Source: JADFXI01 sp963784135 (GTDB taxonomy: Bacteria > Nitrospirota > Thermodesulfovibrionia > Thermodesulfovibrionales > Dissulfurispiraceae). Taken from it: a DNA stretch of 64,000 nucleotides. A program made the translations under genes and the position numbers. Location of the stretch: the NCBI GenBank assembly GCA_963784135.1, contig CAWAQG010000001.1:1-64000 (forward strand), read 5' to 3'. Shown here one piece after another: positions 1 to 7,090 of the stretch. The notes beneath the pieces are model-generated. The model searched no databases. It was not told where the DNA came from and saw only the letters and a list, made by a program, of their open reading frames with translations. Position 1 is the stretch's first letter. Every line of letters begins with the position of its first letter.

Positions 1-224
1 AAGTCCGGGGCCCATCCTCTTTTTTGAACGTAATCGGCATAGTCTCCACCATTACAACCGCCGTAGCAATGAAACCTTTTTTCGTCAGGATAAATAACGA
101 AGGAGGGTGTCTTTTCCGCGTGGAAAGGGCAGAGCATTTTGTAGCCGACTCCATTTTTTTTAGCTTCGGGAAAGAGATCAGCTACGCTTACGCGGTCGTA
201 TACTTCTTTAAGGCTGTCCAGCAT
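1..224 (-). CDS. DnaG-type primase, CHC2 zinc-finger end (partial, runs off window)
   Basis: Reading the minus strand from an ATG at 224 gives the N-terminal 74 residues of a primase-like protein that leaves the window. A CPFH motif followed by KTPSF and later HCYGGCNGGD is the CHC2 zinc-binding module found at the N-terminus of DnaG and of phage or plasmid primases. The start overlaps the preceding 53-codon gene by 17 bases, so the two are probably co-translated. Together with the clamp-like gene upstream, it suggests that the element carries its own replication functions. The third zinc ligand region reads CYGGC rather than the common CFGCG, a mild divergence. The catalytic TOPRIM part lies outside the window, so a helicase-primase fusion is also possible. 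Confidence 0.8.
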   Translation of the reverse strand, partial: MLDSLKEVYDRVSVADLFPEAKKNGVGYKMLCPFHAEKTPSFVIYPDEKRFHCYGGCNGGDYADYVQKRGWAPD

Positions 225-369
225 AGACCTCCCCCACTCCCTTGTAGGGGTCGTCGGAAGTGTTCAGTCTTTTTATGACTTCCTGCGCATCGCCAGCCTC
301 CCCCCATTTTGAGTACAGGGGCGATTCTTTCACAATGTCTTCTATTTCTCTGTCTGTTACCAGCTTCAT
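208..369 (-). CDS. small hypothetical protein (53 aa) upstream of primase
   Basis: An ATG at 369 preceded at good distance by GGAGG opens 53 codons ending in TAA at 208. The product is charged (begins MKLVTDREIEDIV) and has no motif that I recognise. It overlaps the start of the primase-like gene by 17 bases, which argues for translational coupling. It follows a strong terminator at 406-454, so it needs its own promoter or leaky read-through. Function unknown. Confidence 0.6.
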   Translation of the reverse strand: MKLVTDREIEDIVKESPLYSKWGEAGDAQEVIKRLNTSDDPYKGVGEVYAGQP

Positions 370-405
370 GACAAACCTCCTTATTTTAGATTTATGAATA
401 AAAAA

Positions 406-454
406 AGCCCTCAGAAGGCTGTATCTTTTTAGGGATACCGCCGTTCTGAGGGCT
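406..454 (-). terminator. intrinsic terminator after clamp-like gene
   Basis: AGCCCTCAGAA (406-416) pairs perfectly with TTCTGAGGGCT (444-454). A further GGC/GCC and GTATC/GATAC pairing lies inside, with a small T-rich loop. On the minus strand the stem is followed by a run of seven T, the classic intrinsic terminator form. It closes the transcript of the two genes at 492-1828. Confidence 0.85.
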
Positions 455-491
455 ATGACTTGTACTAATAGATATTAGAATTTTGTCAAAA

Positions 492-1505
492 TCAGCCGAT
501 CATTGGGGCCAGGACAAAGAGATGGTCACTGCCTTCTATAAATATCGGCGACTTGTCATTGTCCTGCAGATGGATAGTGACCTCTTTCTGCCCGGAGATA
601 TCGGCGAAGCGCCTGATCCCCTTCCCCAGTTTTTTTGCGAAACAAAGGATCTTTTTTAAGTGGATTTGATCTTTGCTTACCGGGAATGGTCCGAACGAGC
701 CATTTTCTCCTTCTGCGACAAGATATGTCCCGTTATCTCCAGATTCGAAGCGGACGTAATCGCTCATGAGCTGAGAACAATCCAGGGCATGGAGAAAAGT
801 TTCAACTTCTACAGTGAAGGACGATACTTTTTTCAGGCTGCCGACAAGTGAATTATAGTCCGGGAAGACCACGTTCAGGCATGGCGTCGAGTACTCCCAA
901 TCCTCGTTTTTCAACACCAATGGAGAGTTTGTATTAATTATCTCAAGCTCGGCGCTGTCTTCCAGCCTATCCATAAATCCGGAGATGCTTTTAACACTGC
1001 TCTCGCTGATGACCACGGAAAAAGGAGACTGTGCAGGACCTGTAATCGGAATGAGCGTCCTTGCTATCTGGGACCGATCAGTTGTCACCATTTCGCATAA
1101 GTCCCCATCATACCTGAGATAGCATCCGCAGATTGTGGCGCAGATGCCTTTAAAGGCTTTCCGAAGAGATCCTGCTGTTGTTTTAATACAGATGCCTGAG
1201 TACTCAGGGAATACCACGTCTTCGCTAAGACAGGGCTGCTTGAATGAAAGCCCGGTATCATCGGAGATAGTAATTGCCCTTGTTGAATTCTGGATGCTTA
1301 TATCTTCTGATTTGAACATCTCCAAAATATCAGCGTCCTTAAGGTAAACATCTCCGATCTTTTCAGCTTGGCAGGGTATCATGTAACGGGCCCTGTCAAG
1401 CTCATTCCCTTCCGTAACTACTGCTGAATCCATGGAAACCACATCGATTTTTATCCTGCTATTTTGCAAGAGACGTATATGCTTTTTTTGTATGGTCAGT
1501 TTCAT
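492..1505 (-). CDS. DNA polymerase III beta-clamp-like protein (mobile-element copy)
   Basis: The 337-residue product has the length and repeated beta-rich layout of the DnaN sliding clamp, with a C-terminal FVLAPMIG resembling the clamp ending around its MPM motif. Similarity is remote, and it is clearly not the housekeeping DnaN. I chose the ATG at 1505 because it overlaps the stop of the upstream gene in an ATGA junction; the longer reading from 1550 would run over that gene. With the OB-fold-like protein upstream and primase downstream, it forms a small replication module of the integrated element. A sliding clamp would tether a polymerase, but the partner is not seen here. Another processivity-type fold cannot be excluded. 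Confidence 0.6.
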   Translation of the reverse strand: MKLTIQKKHIRLLQNSRIKIDVVSMDSAVVTEGNELDRARYMIPCQAEKIGDVYLKDADILEMFKSEDISIQNSTRAITISDDTGLSFKQPCLSEDVVFPEYSGICIKTTAGSLRKAFKGICATICGCYLRYDGDLCEMVTTDRSQIARTLIPITGPAQSPFSVVISESSVKSISGFMDRLEDSAELEIINTNSPLVLKNEDWEYSTPCLNVVFPDYNSLVGSLKKVSSFTVEVETFLHALDCSQLMSDYVRFESGDNGTYLVAEGENGSFGPFPVSKDQIHLKKILCFAKKLGKGIRRFADISGQKEVTIHLQDNDKSPIFIEGSDHLFVLAPMIG

Positions 1506-1828
1506 GCTGCCGCCGCCTGGGGCAAGTCTTTCTGGAAGTCCGACCCCCACAACTCAGTATTAAACGTGGTTTTCCCTTGATACGTATTTTTTGTTGCCTT
1601 GATGCGTCCCTTGCAAAGGATTACATCGTGTTCTGCAAGTTCAGCCCCCGCCAGTTCTGCTTTATCATAGAAAAAAACAATCTTCATCCTTTCGTTGTTG
1701 CCGTTCGGGGCAAGTTCTATTTCGCATATAGGAACCGTCTCATTGTTCGTTGCGCCTTTTTTGGGTCTGTATTCGAAAAATACACCTATAACGGTCCCAA
1801 TTACCCTAAACTCGTTTTGTTTAATCAC
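1502..1828 (-). CDS. OB-fold / single-strand-DNA-binding-like protein
   Basis: This 108-residue protein starts with GTG at 1828 behind AAGGAGG. It opens NEFRVIGTVIGVF and has a central EIELAPNGNNERMKIVFF block and a later GRIKATKN strand. That beta-strand spacing and the short tail after the barrel resemble phage SSB or OB-fold proteins. The acidic C-terminal tip of true SSB is absent; it ends with an alanine run. The stop overlaps the clamp-like gene by four bases. The assignment rests on pattern and neighbours rather than a diagnostic motif. Confidence 0.45.
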   Translation of the reverse strand: MIKQNEFRVIGTVIGVFFEYRPKKGATNNETVPICEIELAPNGNNERMKIVFFYDKAELAGAELAEHDVILCKGRIKATKNTYQGKTTFNTELWGSDFQKDLPQAAAA

Positions 1829-1893
1829 AATTCAATTCAAACCTCCTTGTTTTATCAAAATAAAAACCTTTAAAAATGGCAATCAAGGATACC

Positions 1894-1905
1894 ACCTTTA
1901 AAGGT
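1894..1905. promoter_or_regulatory. palindrome upstream of the element's replication genes
   Basis: ACCTTTAAAGGT is a perfect 12-base palindrome about 66 bases upstream of the GTG of the OB-fold gene. A related AACCTTTAAAA lies at 1865-1875. A position between the terminator at 1961-1990 and the gene start suits an operator for the minus-strand replication operon. No protein can be assigned. Confidence 0.35.
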
Positions 1906-1960
1906 TATGGGTGTGCTATAAGATATTAGTTTTTTTGCCTATTGACCAAAAAGCAAAAAA

Positions 1961-1990
1961 CCGCCATTCCCCGGTTACAGGGAATGGCGG
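1961..1990 (-). terminator. intrinsic terminator, minus strand
   Basis: CCGCCATTCCC (1961-1971) pairs perfectly with GGGAATGGCGG (1980-1990) across an eight-base loop, and the minus strand continues with six T. It would stop minus-strand transcription coming from the 2358-2612 gene before it reaches the replication operon. Confidence 0.8.
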
Positions 1991-2123
1991 TAAGTATTAC
2001 ACGATATTCCGAAGAGCGGAAGATTTATTTCAGTTCCTTAAACATAGCGATCTCATAGTTTCTCCTTCGGCCAGAGGGATTTGTAAAAAACATTCCCGGC
2101 CTGATCTGTTATAATATTTTTGT

Positions 2124-2363
2124 ATGAGGAATCTTAATCCAAATGATCCCATTGACAAGGCAATAATCGATGCCGAAACGGTTTTTGCAAAGCTTACCGG
2201 TACGGCGGCTCCTTTTGCCCTCATCACAGATGATATGACAGAAGGCGAAAAGGAAATGGAAATATTTGAAATGTTGCTTAAACAGGACATCCCGGAAGGT
2301 GAAGCAACCATAGAGGCAAAGAAACAGCTCGAAAAGCTTAATGCTATTGATCACCTTCTATAA
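2124..2363 (+). CDS. small hypothetical acidic protein (79 aa)
   Basis: This short acidic helical protein (begins MRNLNPNDPIDKAI) is of unknown function. There is no ribosome binding site, but TATAAT lies at 2110-2115, eight bases before the ATG, so the message could be leaderless. The stretch AIIDAETVFAKLTGT is shared in diverged form with the C-terminus of the convergent gene at 2358-2612, and the two genes overlap tail to tail by six bases. This suggests an inverted duplication of a small domain. Coding status is likely but not certain. Confidence 0.5.
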   Translation: MRNLNPNDPIDKAIIDAETVFAKLTGTAAPFALITDDMTEGEKEMEIFEMLLKQDIPEGEATIEAKKQLEKLNAIDHLL

Positions 2364-2612
2364 TGTGCCCACTATTTCCGCAAAGACTTGTTCAGCATCT
2401 GCGATAGCCGCCTGAAGCATGGATTTCTTCTCCCACTTCGCACATTTAACAATTATTCGCATAATTATCAAATCATAGGCTGTCCTGCACTCGACTTCAC
2501 TGTAACCTCTTGTCTTTAAAATTTCGACTGACTTCGGGATAAGTTTCTTGTATGTAGGATTATCGGTTATTAAGATCGCTGCATAATCCTTTATTCTCCA
2601 TATCTTTTGCAT
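2358..2612 (-). CDS. small hypothetical protein (84 aa)
   Basis: The ATG at 2612 has a good GGAGG seven bases upstream. The product (MQKIWRIKDYAAIL start) has a predicted helical, basic middle. Its C-terminal AIADAEQVFAEIVGTL matches a segment of the convergent neighbour at 2124-2363. I recognise no family. A small regulatory protein of the element is conceivable but unproven. Confidence 0.6.
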   Translation of the reverse strand: MQKIWRIKDYAAILITDNPTYKKLIPKSVEILKTRGYSEVECRTAYDLIIMRIIVKCAKWEKKSMLQAAIADAEQVFAEIVGTL

Positions 2613-2640
2613 AATTTGCCTCCAATTGTGAATTTATATA

Positions 2641-3000
2641 AACCCACCTTGTCCAGAGGTAGGTGAAGATCACTACCCCGTGGACTCGGGTAGGCCGGAG
2701 GAAACTTACGATTCGGCTTTACGTGTTGGCTCTATATGGAATCTTAAGAAATCACGCACAGAATCAACAGGAATGATTAGTTTCTGGATTGTGCGTGAAA
2801 ATAGGGATTGGCGACCTACCTTCTGAAGAGCGGGAGTTATCCAGCATTCCAGAAGGTAGGGGATGAAGTAAGCCCGGAGATCGCTCACAAGTCGGCGAAT
2901 ATGACCAGCAGAGGATATGATGACCGACGTGCTTTGGTCAGAGCGTTCGCTTCTGCCTGGGTCCGGCTTCTTACTGTTTTGAAAACATCTTTAAGCGACC
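2641..3000. ncRNA. candidate structured non-coding RNA in mobile element
   Basis: No convincing gene fits this stretch, yet it holds at least five strong pairings. Hairpin A: 2644-2648 with 2658-2663 (one bulge), loop 2649-2657. Hairpin B: CTACCC 2673-2678 with 2688-2693, loop 2679-2687. GTCCA (2651-2655) in loop A is complementary to TGGAC (2681-2685) in loop B, a possible kissing pair. Hairpin C: nine perfect pairs, 2752-2760 with 2790-2798. Hairpin D: eleven perfect pairs, 2815-2825 with 2850-2860. Domain E: CGCTC 2882-2886 with 2941-2945, GCGAA 2895-2899 with 2946-2950, TGACC 2902-2906 with 2936-2940. A closing pairing GCCGGA 2694-2699 with TCCGGC 2962-2967 would enclose C to E. Strand is unresolved. 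No match to tmRNA, RNase P, 6S or SRP RNA signatures is visible. Short ORFs occur on both strands (2706-2888 minus, 2808-3005 plus) but neither has a good ribosome site. Confidence 0.45.
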
Positions 3001-3083
3001 TTTGAGCGCTAAAGATTCTTCTCGCTTTGGCCGAGATATGGGGGCATATGGGATATTAAAAACCGATCCGACTAATATTATCT

Positions 3084-3269
3084 GTGAGCGTGATCCCCAA
3101 AAAACCCGATCCTGATAAGGAGATCTTGACGCCTGGCGAGGCATGCTGGTTTATTGGCAGGTCATGGAACACAGTAAGAGAGCTTGTAAAATCTGGGGTT
3201 ATCCCCGCCAAAAAAATGCGGAGGGGATATCTCTTTGTTAAATCGGAACTCATTAACTGTTTTAAATAA
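3084..3269 (+). CDS. excisionase-like / HTH_17 DNA-binding protein (61 aa)
   Basis: This 61-residue protein starts with GTG at 3084 (a second GTG at 3090 is possible). ILTPGEACWFIGRSWNTVRELVKSGVIPAKK is followed by GYLFVKSEL, the layout of MerR/Xis-type winged-helix excisionases: HTH, wing, then a short last helix. In elements of this kind such proteins bend att DNA or control integrase direction. The ribosome site is weak, so translation may be low or leaderless. Confidence 0.65.
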   Translation: MSVIPKKPDPDKEILTPGEACWFIGRSWNTVRELVKSGVIPAKKMRRGYLFVKSELINCFK

Positions 3270-3346
3270 AACAACTATGCTCAACCGCTCACTATCGTCA
3301 TGATTCTAAAATAACCGCACCTCAAAGAAACCCGAAGTTACACGGC

Positions 3347-3523
3347 TTACCCCTGCAACCATTCATCAATTTTATGTTTGGGAAATAAATAATCGCTTCC
3401 CTTGCCTCCACCTATTATAGGTTTGACAGGGAAATTTTTCGTCCTCACTTGCTTTCTGATTGTAGCAAGCGATATGCCTGTGAGTTTGTGAATATCTTCA
3501 GTTGTGTAGATTTGTTTTTCCAT
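3347..3523 (-). CDS. AlpA/excisionase-like HTH protein (58 aa)
   Basis: An ATG at 3523 behind GGGAG opens 58 codons on the minus strand, divergent from the integrase. The product has IYTTEDIHKLTGISLATIRKQV, a helix-turn-helix, then DYLFPKHKIDEWL, the wing and last helix typical of AlpA or Xis family regulators. It sits 54 bases from the integrase start with a 16-base palindrome between them. That is the usual arrangement for a regulator that controls its own gene and the integrase. It is the second such HTH in 450 bases. Confidence 0.7.
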   Translation of the reverse strand: MEKQIYTTEDIHKLTGISLATIRKQVRTKNFPVKPIIGGGKGSDYLFPKHKIDEWLQG

Positions 3524-3554
3524 GCACTTTATCTCCCTTCTTGTTTTTTTTAGT

Positions 3555-3570
3555 CCTAATATATATTAGG
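3555..3570. promoter_or_regulatory. 16-bp palindromic operator candidate between int and xis-like gene
   Basis: CCTAATATATATTAGG is a perfect palindrome lying 8 bases before the integrase ATG and 32 bases before the divergent HTH gene. A near copy (CTAATAGATATTAG) is at 465-478 and a looser one at 1916-1929. The position suits an operator controlling both divergent genes. Confidence 0.45.
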
Positions 3571-3577
3571 GTTTGAA

Positions 3578-4744
3578 ATGGCATTCATGGGAAAACATAA
3601 AACTTCGGGCTGGCGAATAATATATAGCCTCTACGCGCCGACAAGAACAATACCGCACGAAAAGTATCGGAAAACAAAAGAAAAAGCTCATGCCTTTTTA
3701 AAAGAGGCGGAAAAGTTTGAAAATTATACTCGACAACGCATTTATACAGACGAAGATGTTAGGAAGGCTGTGAACTTCAAAGTATTATCGGAGAAAGAAG
3801 CTCACGAGTTTTTAAGAGTTCAAGTTGTTAATTATCCATCTCTAAAAGAACTGTTGCCATTTTATCAAGAGTACGCCAGGAAACACTGGAATCAAAAGAC
3901 TTACGACTCATATATGGCTACGACAGATATGTTGTTAAATGACATCGGGGATGTTGTCATTTCAAATGTTGGCGAATTTAAGAAAATGGTTGATGATTAT
4001 GTGAAGGTTGTGGGTGCGAAGAAAGAACTATCCAATAGAACGAAAAACACATACCTGGATCGTATAAGACAGATCATTGACGTAGCAATAACATCGAATA
4101 AATTCCCCTTTGTTGAAAATCCCGTAAAATTTATCGACAAGTATCCAGACGAAGCAGTTAGGATACCAAGAATCCTCAGTTATGATGAGGCCGCTCATCT
4201 TCTGAGCGAAGCCAAACGGCGTGCTGCTCTTTTTGGCCTTTTTTATGAAGCAACTTTAGCTTATCTTTTTTGTGGACTCCGCCTTACTGAGCTCAAGTAT
4301 CTCACCTTTAAAGACATCCTTGATGATCGGATAATGATCCAGCCGAAGAGTATTGCTCCACATGAGACAGAAGAAAAACTTAAGGACGGGAAATGGAACC
4401 CTAAGAGAGGTTCGACAAGGGCGATTTATATCGAAGATGATATATGGCAGGGCAGTGTCATCGAAAGAATAAAAAAAATTCCTGCGAAAGGCCGATTCGT
4501 TTTTTCGCATGATGCTAAGTCAATAAACAAGTATGCAATCGATTCTGCCTATAATGACAGATTTTTTAAGAAATCAGACCTTACCTTACATTGCTTGAGA
4601 CATACTTTTATTACGTGGAGAATTGAATGCGGAGATCCTCTCCCTCGGGTTATGTATCTTGCTGGTCATAAGGACATCGAAACTACTATGCGCTATACTC
4701 ATATATCGGAAAAAAAGGTTAAAAGCATCATAGATTTGATTTGA
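3578..4744 (+). CDS. int: tyrosine recombinase / phage-type integrase
   Basis: The 388-residue protein has an N-terminal arm-binding-like part, a core-binding helical domain (about 85-190) and a C-terminal catalytic domain. Catalytic residues are readable: Arg235 in GLRLTEL, His338 and Arg341 in LHCLRHTF, His364 in GHKDIETT and Tyr373 in MRYTH. It would cut and rejoin att sites to integrate or excise the element. The gene lies about 360 bases from the 3' end of tRNA-Gly, the common target for this enzyme class. The start at 3578 lacks a good ribosome site; MGKHK four codons later is an alternative. Nothing in the ORF looks damaged, so the enzyme may still be active. Confidence 0.93.
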   Translation: MAFMGKHKTSGWRIIYSLYAPTRTIPHEKYRKTKEKAHAFLKEAEKFENYTRQRIYTDEDVRKAVNFKVLSEKEAHEFLRVQVVNYPSLKELLPFYQEYARKHWNQKTYDSYMATTDMLLNDIGDVVISNVGEFKKMVDDYVKVVGAKKELSNRTKNTYLDRIRQIIDVAITSNKFPFVENPVKFIDKYPDEAVRIPRILSYDEAAHLLSEAKRRAALFGLFYEATLAYLFCGLRLTELKYLTFKDILDDRIMIQPKSIAPHETEEKLKDGKWNPKRGSTRAIYIEDDIWQGSVIERIKKIPAKGRFVFSHDAKSINKYAIDSAYNDRFFKKSDLTLHCLRHTFITWRIECGDPLPRVMYLAGHKDIETTMRYTHISEKKVKSIIDLI

Positions 4745-5103
4745 AGAAAAACACCACTAAAACACCACCATCTTTCCTTCCAAACTACTATATTTTTAGG
4801 CATTTTTTTTAACTTCTCCTGCCTTCAAAACCTCTTGTCAATAATAGTATTATTTATCAGTCAGTTAAATGAAATGAACAGGCACGCCGGGACCTTCAGC
4901 TTGACATAAAAAAGTACCATAAAAAACACCATAAAAACACCACCCTTTTTCATAAAACACCACAAAAACACCATACTTTTTAGGCAATTTGGATGCTTTT
5001 TGTAACTTCTGGAGCCTTCAAAATCGTCAATAAGGGCAGGATTTGAAGGTCACTATCTCTTTGTTGTGCATAGATATTTATTACTTATCAGGCAGTTAAG
5101 GAA
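4745..5103. other. gene-free stretch between integrase and tRNA-Gly with two diverged direct copies
   Basis: No gene is seen. Two diverged copies of one block occur in the same order, at about 4785-4906 and about 4969-5150. Each has TTTTTAGGCA, then AACTTCT with GCCTTCAAAA, then GTCAATAA, then TTATCAGNCAGTTAA. In the second copy this leads straight into the tRNA 3' end. In the first it leads into a degenerate stretch (4871-4906) that resembles the tRNA 3' half with about 13 bases missing. Confidence 0.5.
4747..4975. repeat. AAACACCA short direct repeats downstream of integrase
   Basis: Six copies of AAAACACCA occur at 4747-4758, 4759-4770, 4921-4932, 4933-4943, 4953-4963 and 4964-4974, with a variant at 4909-4920. 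Short direct repeats of this size between int and the target tRNA resemble the arm-type binding sites of tyrosine integrases. Spacing is irregular, so this is not a CRISPR array. Confidence 0.6.
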
Positions 5104-5178
<75 letters not shown>

Positions 5179-5357
5179 TTTTCAATGAGTTAAGTCTAAC
5201 TATAACATAAAACATGATAAAAACGTAATACTTTACCCATTGTTATCCTGTTTTTCGGCCATATAAATGCATTCAAAAGGGGATTTTTTCATCTCGTTCG
5301 AGTGCAAGACGTGTCCATTACTTGCAGACAACTGAAAATCTCTTCATATACGATGTC

Positions 5358-6047
5358 TCATAAAGTCGTTATACCAAAATATATGCCGACTATTATCAGC
5401 AAAGCTCCGCTCAGCTTCTTTGCATAGAGAGCGAAGTTCTTTGCTCCTCTTGAGCTTACAATGCTTTCTGTGAGCCCAATAGACAGACCTGCCACAAATA
5501 TTAATGCGCAATGCCCCACGGCATAAACAAAGAGCAGCGAGCCACCGTACACTATATCTCCCTGCGTTGAGACATAGGCCAGAATGACCGCCAGCACAGG
5601 GGTTGCGCAGGGCGACGAGACGGTGCCGGTCAGCATGCCGAGCAGGAAAGCCCCGAAAAGTCCTCTTGTTTTAACCGTCCTCGTTTTTTGAAAGGGCAAG
5701 GGTATTGAAATAATCCCCGTGAGTTGGAGACCCATCAATGTAGCTATGACTGCAAGCCCGATATAAAGCCACCTACTCATGAATCCAAGAAACTGGCCCA
5801 TGACCGACGCAGCTGCACCAAGAAGGGTAAAGGTAAGAGACGAGCCGAGGACAAAGACAAGAGAGTAAAGAGCAGCCTTTTTTTTGTTTCCTTCCGAATA
5901 GCCGCCGACGTAACCGATAATTAGAGGTATCGCCGCGAGCACGCAGGGGCTTGCCGCGGATATCAGTCCTCCGATGAAGACAGCTAAAAAAGCCAGTCCG
6001 TGCTGATTTTGGACGATTACCTGTATATTTTGAAACAGCGCTTCCAT
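5358..6047 (-). CDS. CcdA-family cytochrome c biogenesis / thiol-disulfide membrane protein
   Basis: The 229-residue polytopic membrane protein has about six hydrophobic segments. Two conserved redox cysteines each sit in an SPC motif (Cys35 in SPCVLAAIP, Cys147 in SPCATPVL), the signature of CcdA, the short form of the DsbD core. CcdA moves reducing electrons from cytoplasmic thioredoxin across the membrane to an outer thiol protein. The start ATG follows the stop of the secreted thioredoxin-like gene with no gap, so the pair probably works as donor and acceptor. It is the last gene of a five-gene operon with ArsR and an ArsP-type permease. Confidence 0.9.
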   Translation of the reverse strand: MEALFQNIQVIVQNQHGLAFLAVFIGGLISAASPCVLAAIPLIIGYVGGYSEGNKKKAALYSLVFVLGSSLTFTLLGAAASVMGQFLGFMSRWLYIGLAVIATLMGLQLTGIISIPLPFQKTRTVKTRGLFGAFLLGMLTGTVSSPCATPVLAVILAYVSTQGDIVYGGSLLFVYAVGHCALIFVAGLSIGLTESIVSSRGAKNFALYAKKLSGALLIIVGIYFGITTL

Positions 6048-6428
6048 CTATATTCCCGCATTTTTCAGAACGGGGACGATTTCCTCATATCCGTAGAATC
6101 CCATATGCCGGTGAAACTCTTTGCCGTTCTTGTCAAGAAAAACCTGGGTTGGTATGACAAAGACACCAAACCTTTGTGCGGTATCCCGGTCTTTCCTGAC
6201 ATCTACAAAGAAGACTTCAAGCTTTCCCTTATAATTCATTCTTAACTTTTCCATCACAGGCTTCATCTGTTCGCAGGGCATACAGCCGACGGAACCCAAC
6301 TCAAGCATGACTGCTTTGCCTTCTTTTTTGGCATTGTTCAAGGCCGTGTTTACATCGCCTGCGCTGCTGTATCCACATAGCGTCAGCAAAGCTATCAAGG
6401 CAGCAAGAAGCATTAATCTTTTTTTCAT
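6048..6428 (-). CDS. exported thioredoxin-like protein
   Basis: This is a 126-residue protein. The start at 6428 has GGAGG upstream and overlaps the ArsR stop (TGATG); a longer reading from 6473 would run back into arsR. It begins MKKRLMLLAALIALLTL, a signal peptide, possibly a lipoprotein with Cys18, although the residue before the cysteine is not ideal. The redox motif is C49-MP-C52, in a thioredoxin fold with VFVIPTQVFLDKNG near the end (cis-proline loop). It likely acts outside the cytoplasm and takes electrons from the adjacent CcdA. Confidence 0.85.
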   Translation of the reverse strand: MKKRLMLLAALIALLTLCGYSSAGDVNTALNNAKKEGKAVMLELGSVGCMPCEQMKPVMEKLRMNYKGKLEVFFVDVRKDRDTAQRFGVFVIPTQVFLDKNGKEFHRHMGFYGYEEIVPVLKNAGI

Positions 6429-6838
6429 CACTCCTCCAATGAAATTTTTTTTAGCATTCGTTGCTCTCCGCAACTCCTTTTCTTGTCCTGAAGAGGCACA
6501 ACATTGACCGTGGAAGGCTTGCTCTGTAAAAATTCATCGAGTCTTCTCCTGTCCTCTGCAATAGCTTCTTTCGGTATCCTTTCAAAGACTGACAGAAGCA
6601 GGAACCTTCTGAAAAAATCAGAATCGTCAAGACGGTAATGAGTCCACCGCCCCTGTTTCCTGTCTTTCAGAAACCCTGTTTCTTTTAATGTATTCAGATG
6701 AAACGATACCTTGGGTTGTATAATGTCGAGCGCGGCGACGATATCACAGACGCAGAGTTCCCCATGCTCAAGCAGCTTCAAAATCCTAAGCCTAGTTTCT
6801 TCGGAAAGCGCTTTGAAGATATTCATCAAATCCTGCAT
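6428..6838 (-). CDS. ArsR/SmtB-family metal-sensing repressor
   Basis: The 136-residue winged-helix protein has KALSEETRLRILKLLEHGELCVCDI near the N-terminus. Cys29 and Cys31 in ELCVC are the arsenic/antimony-sensing pair of ArsR. The recognition helix follows (QPKVSFHLNTLKETGFL) and then the wing RKQGRWTHYRL. The C-terminal tail holds one more cysteine (KRSCGEQ). It probably represses the operon until a metalloid binds. It lies in the middle of the operon rather than first. Confidence 0.9.
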   Translation of the reverse strand: MQDLMNIFKALSEETRLRILKLLEHGELCVCDIVAALDIIQPKVSFHLNTLKETGFLKDRKQGRWTHYRLDDSDFFRRFLLLSVFERIPKEAIAEDRRRLDEFLQSKPSTVNVVPLQDKKRSCGEQRMLKKISLEE

Positions 6839-6840
6839 GG

Positions 6841-7080
6841 TTAAGCCTCTTCCTTTATTAGGGCTTTCACTTTGTCGAGGGTTGGCAGCGGCTTTCCTGA
6901 ATGTTTGAGCTTTCCGTTGACCACGAACCCCGGTGTTGACATGGTGTATCTCATGATCTCCTGAATATCGGAAATCTTCTCAACCTTTGCCTCAATGCCG
7001 AGTTCAGTCACTGCGGTTTTTGCCAGTTCTTCCATCTTTAGGCAACTTGAGCAGCCTGGACCTAATACCTTGATTTCCAT
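6841..7080 (-). CDS. small redox-active disulfide protein (thioredoxin-fold, 79 aa)
   Basis: The start at 7080 (MEIKVLG) has GGAGG six bases before it; the longer frame to 7119 overlaps the permease end. GPGCSSCLKMEE gives a C10-SS-C13 active site, and STPGFVVNGKLKHSGK is the later conserved loop. This is the TIGR00412-type small thioredoxin family, often found beside ArsP or DUF318 permeases. It is cytoplasmic and probably keeps thiols or bound metalloid reduced for the permease. Confidence 0.85.
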   Translation of the reverse strand: MEIKVLGPGCSSCLKMEELAKTAVTELGIEAKVEKISDIQEIMRYTMSTPGFVVNGKLKHSGKPLPTLDKVKALIKEEA

Positions 7081-7090
7081 ATTATTCCTC

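Noticed and set aside
2706..3005. Two opposite short ORFs (minus 2706-2888, plus 2808-3005) as proteins
   Set aside because: They overlap on opposite strands across perfect hairpins and lack ribosome sites; an RNA explains the paired structure better, although this is not certain.
4747..4975. CRISPR-like array
   Set aside because: Repeat unit is only 9 bases, spacers vary from 0 to 150 bases, and no cas gene is present.
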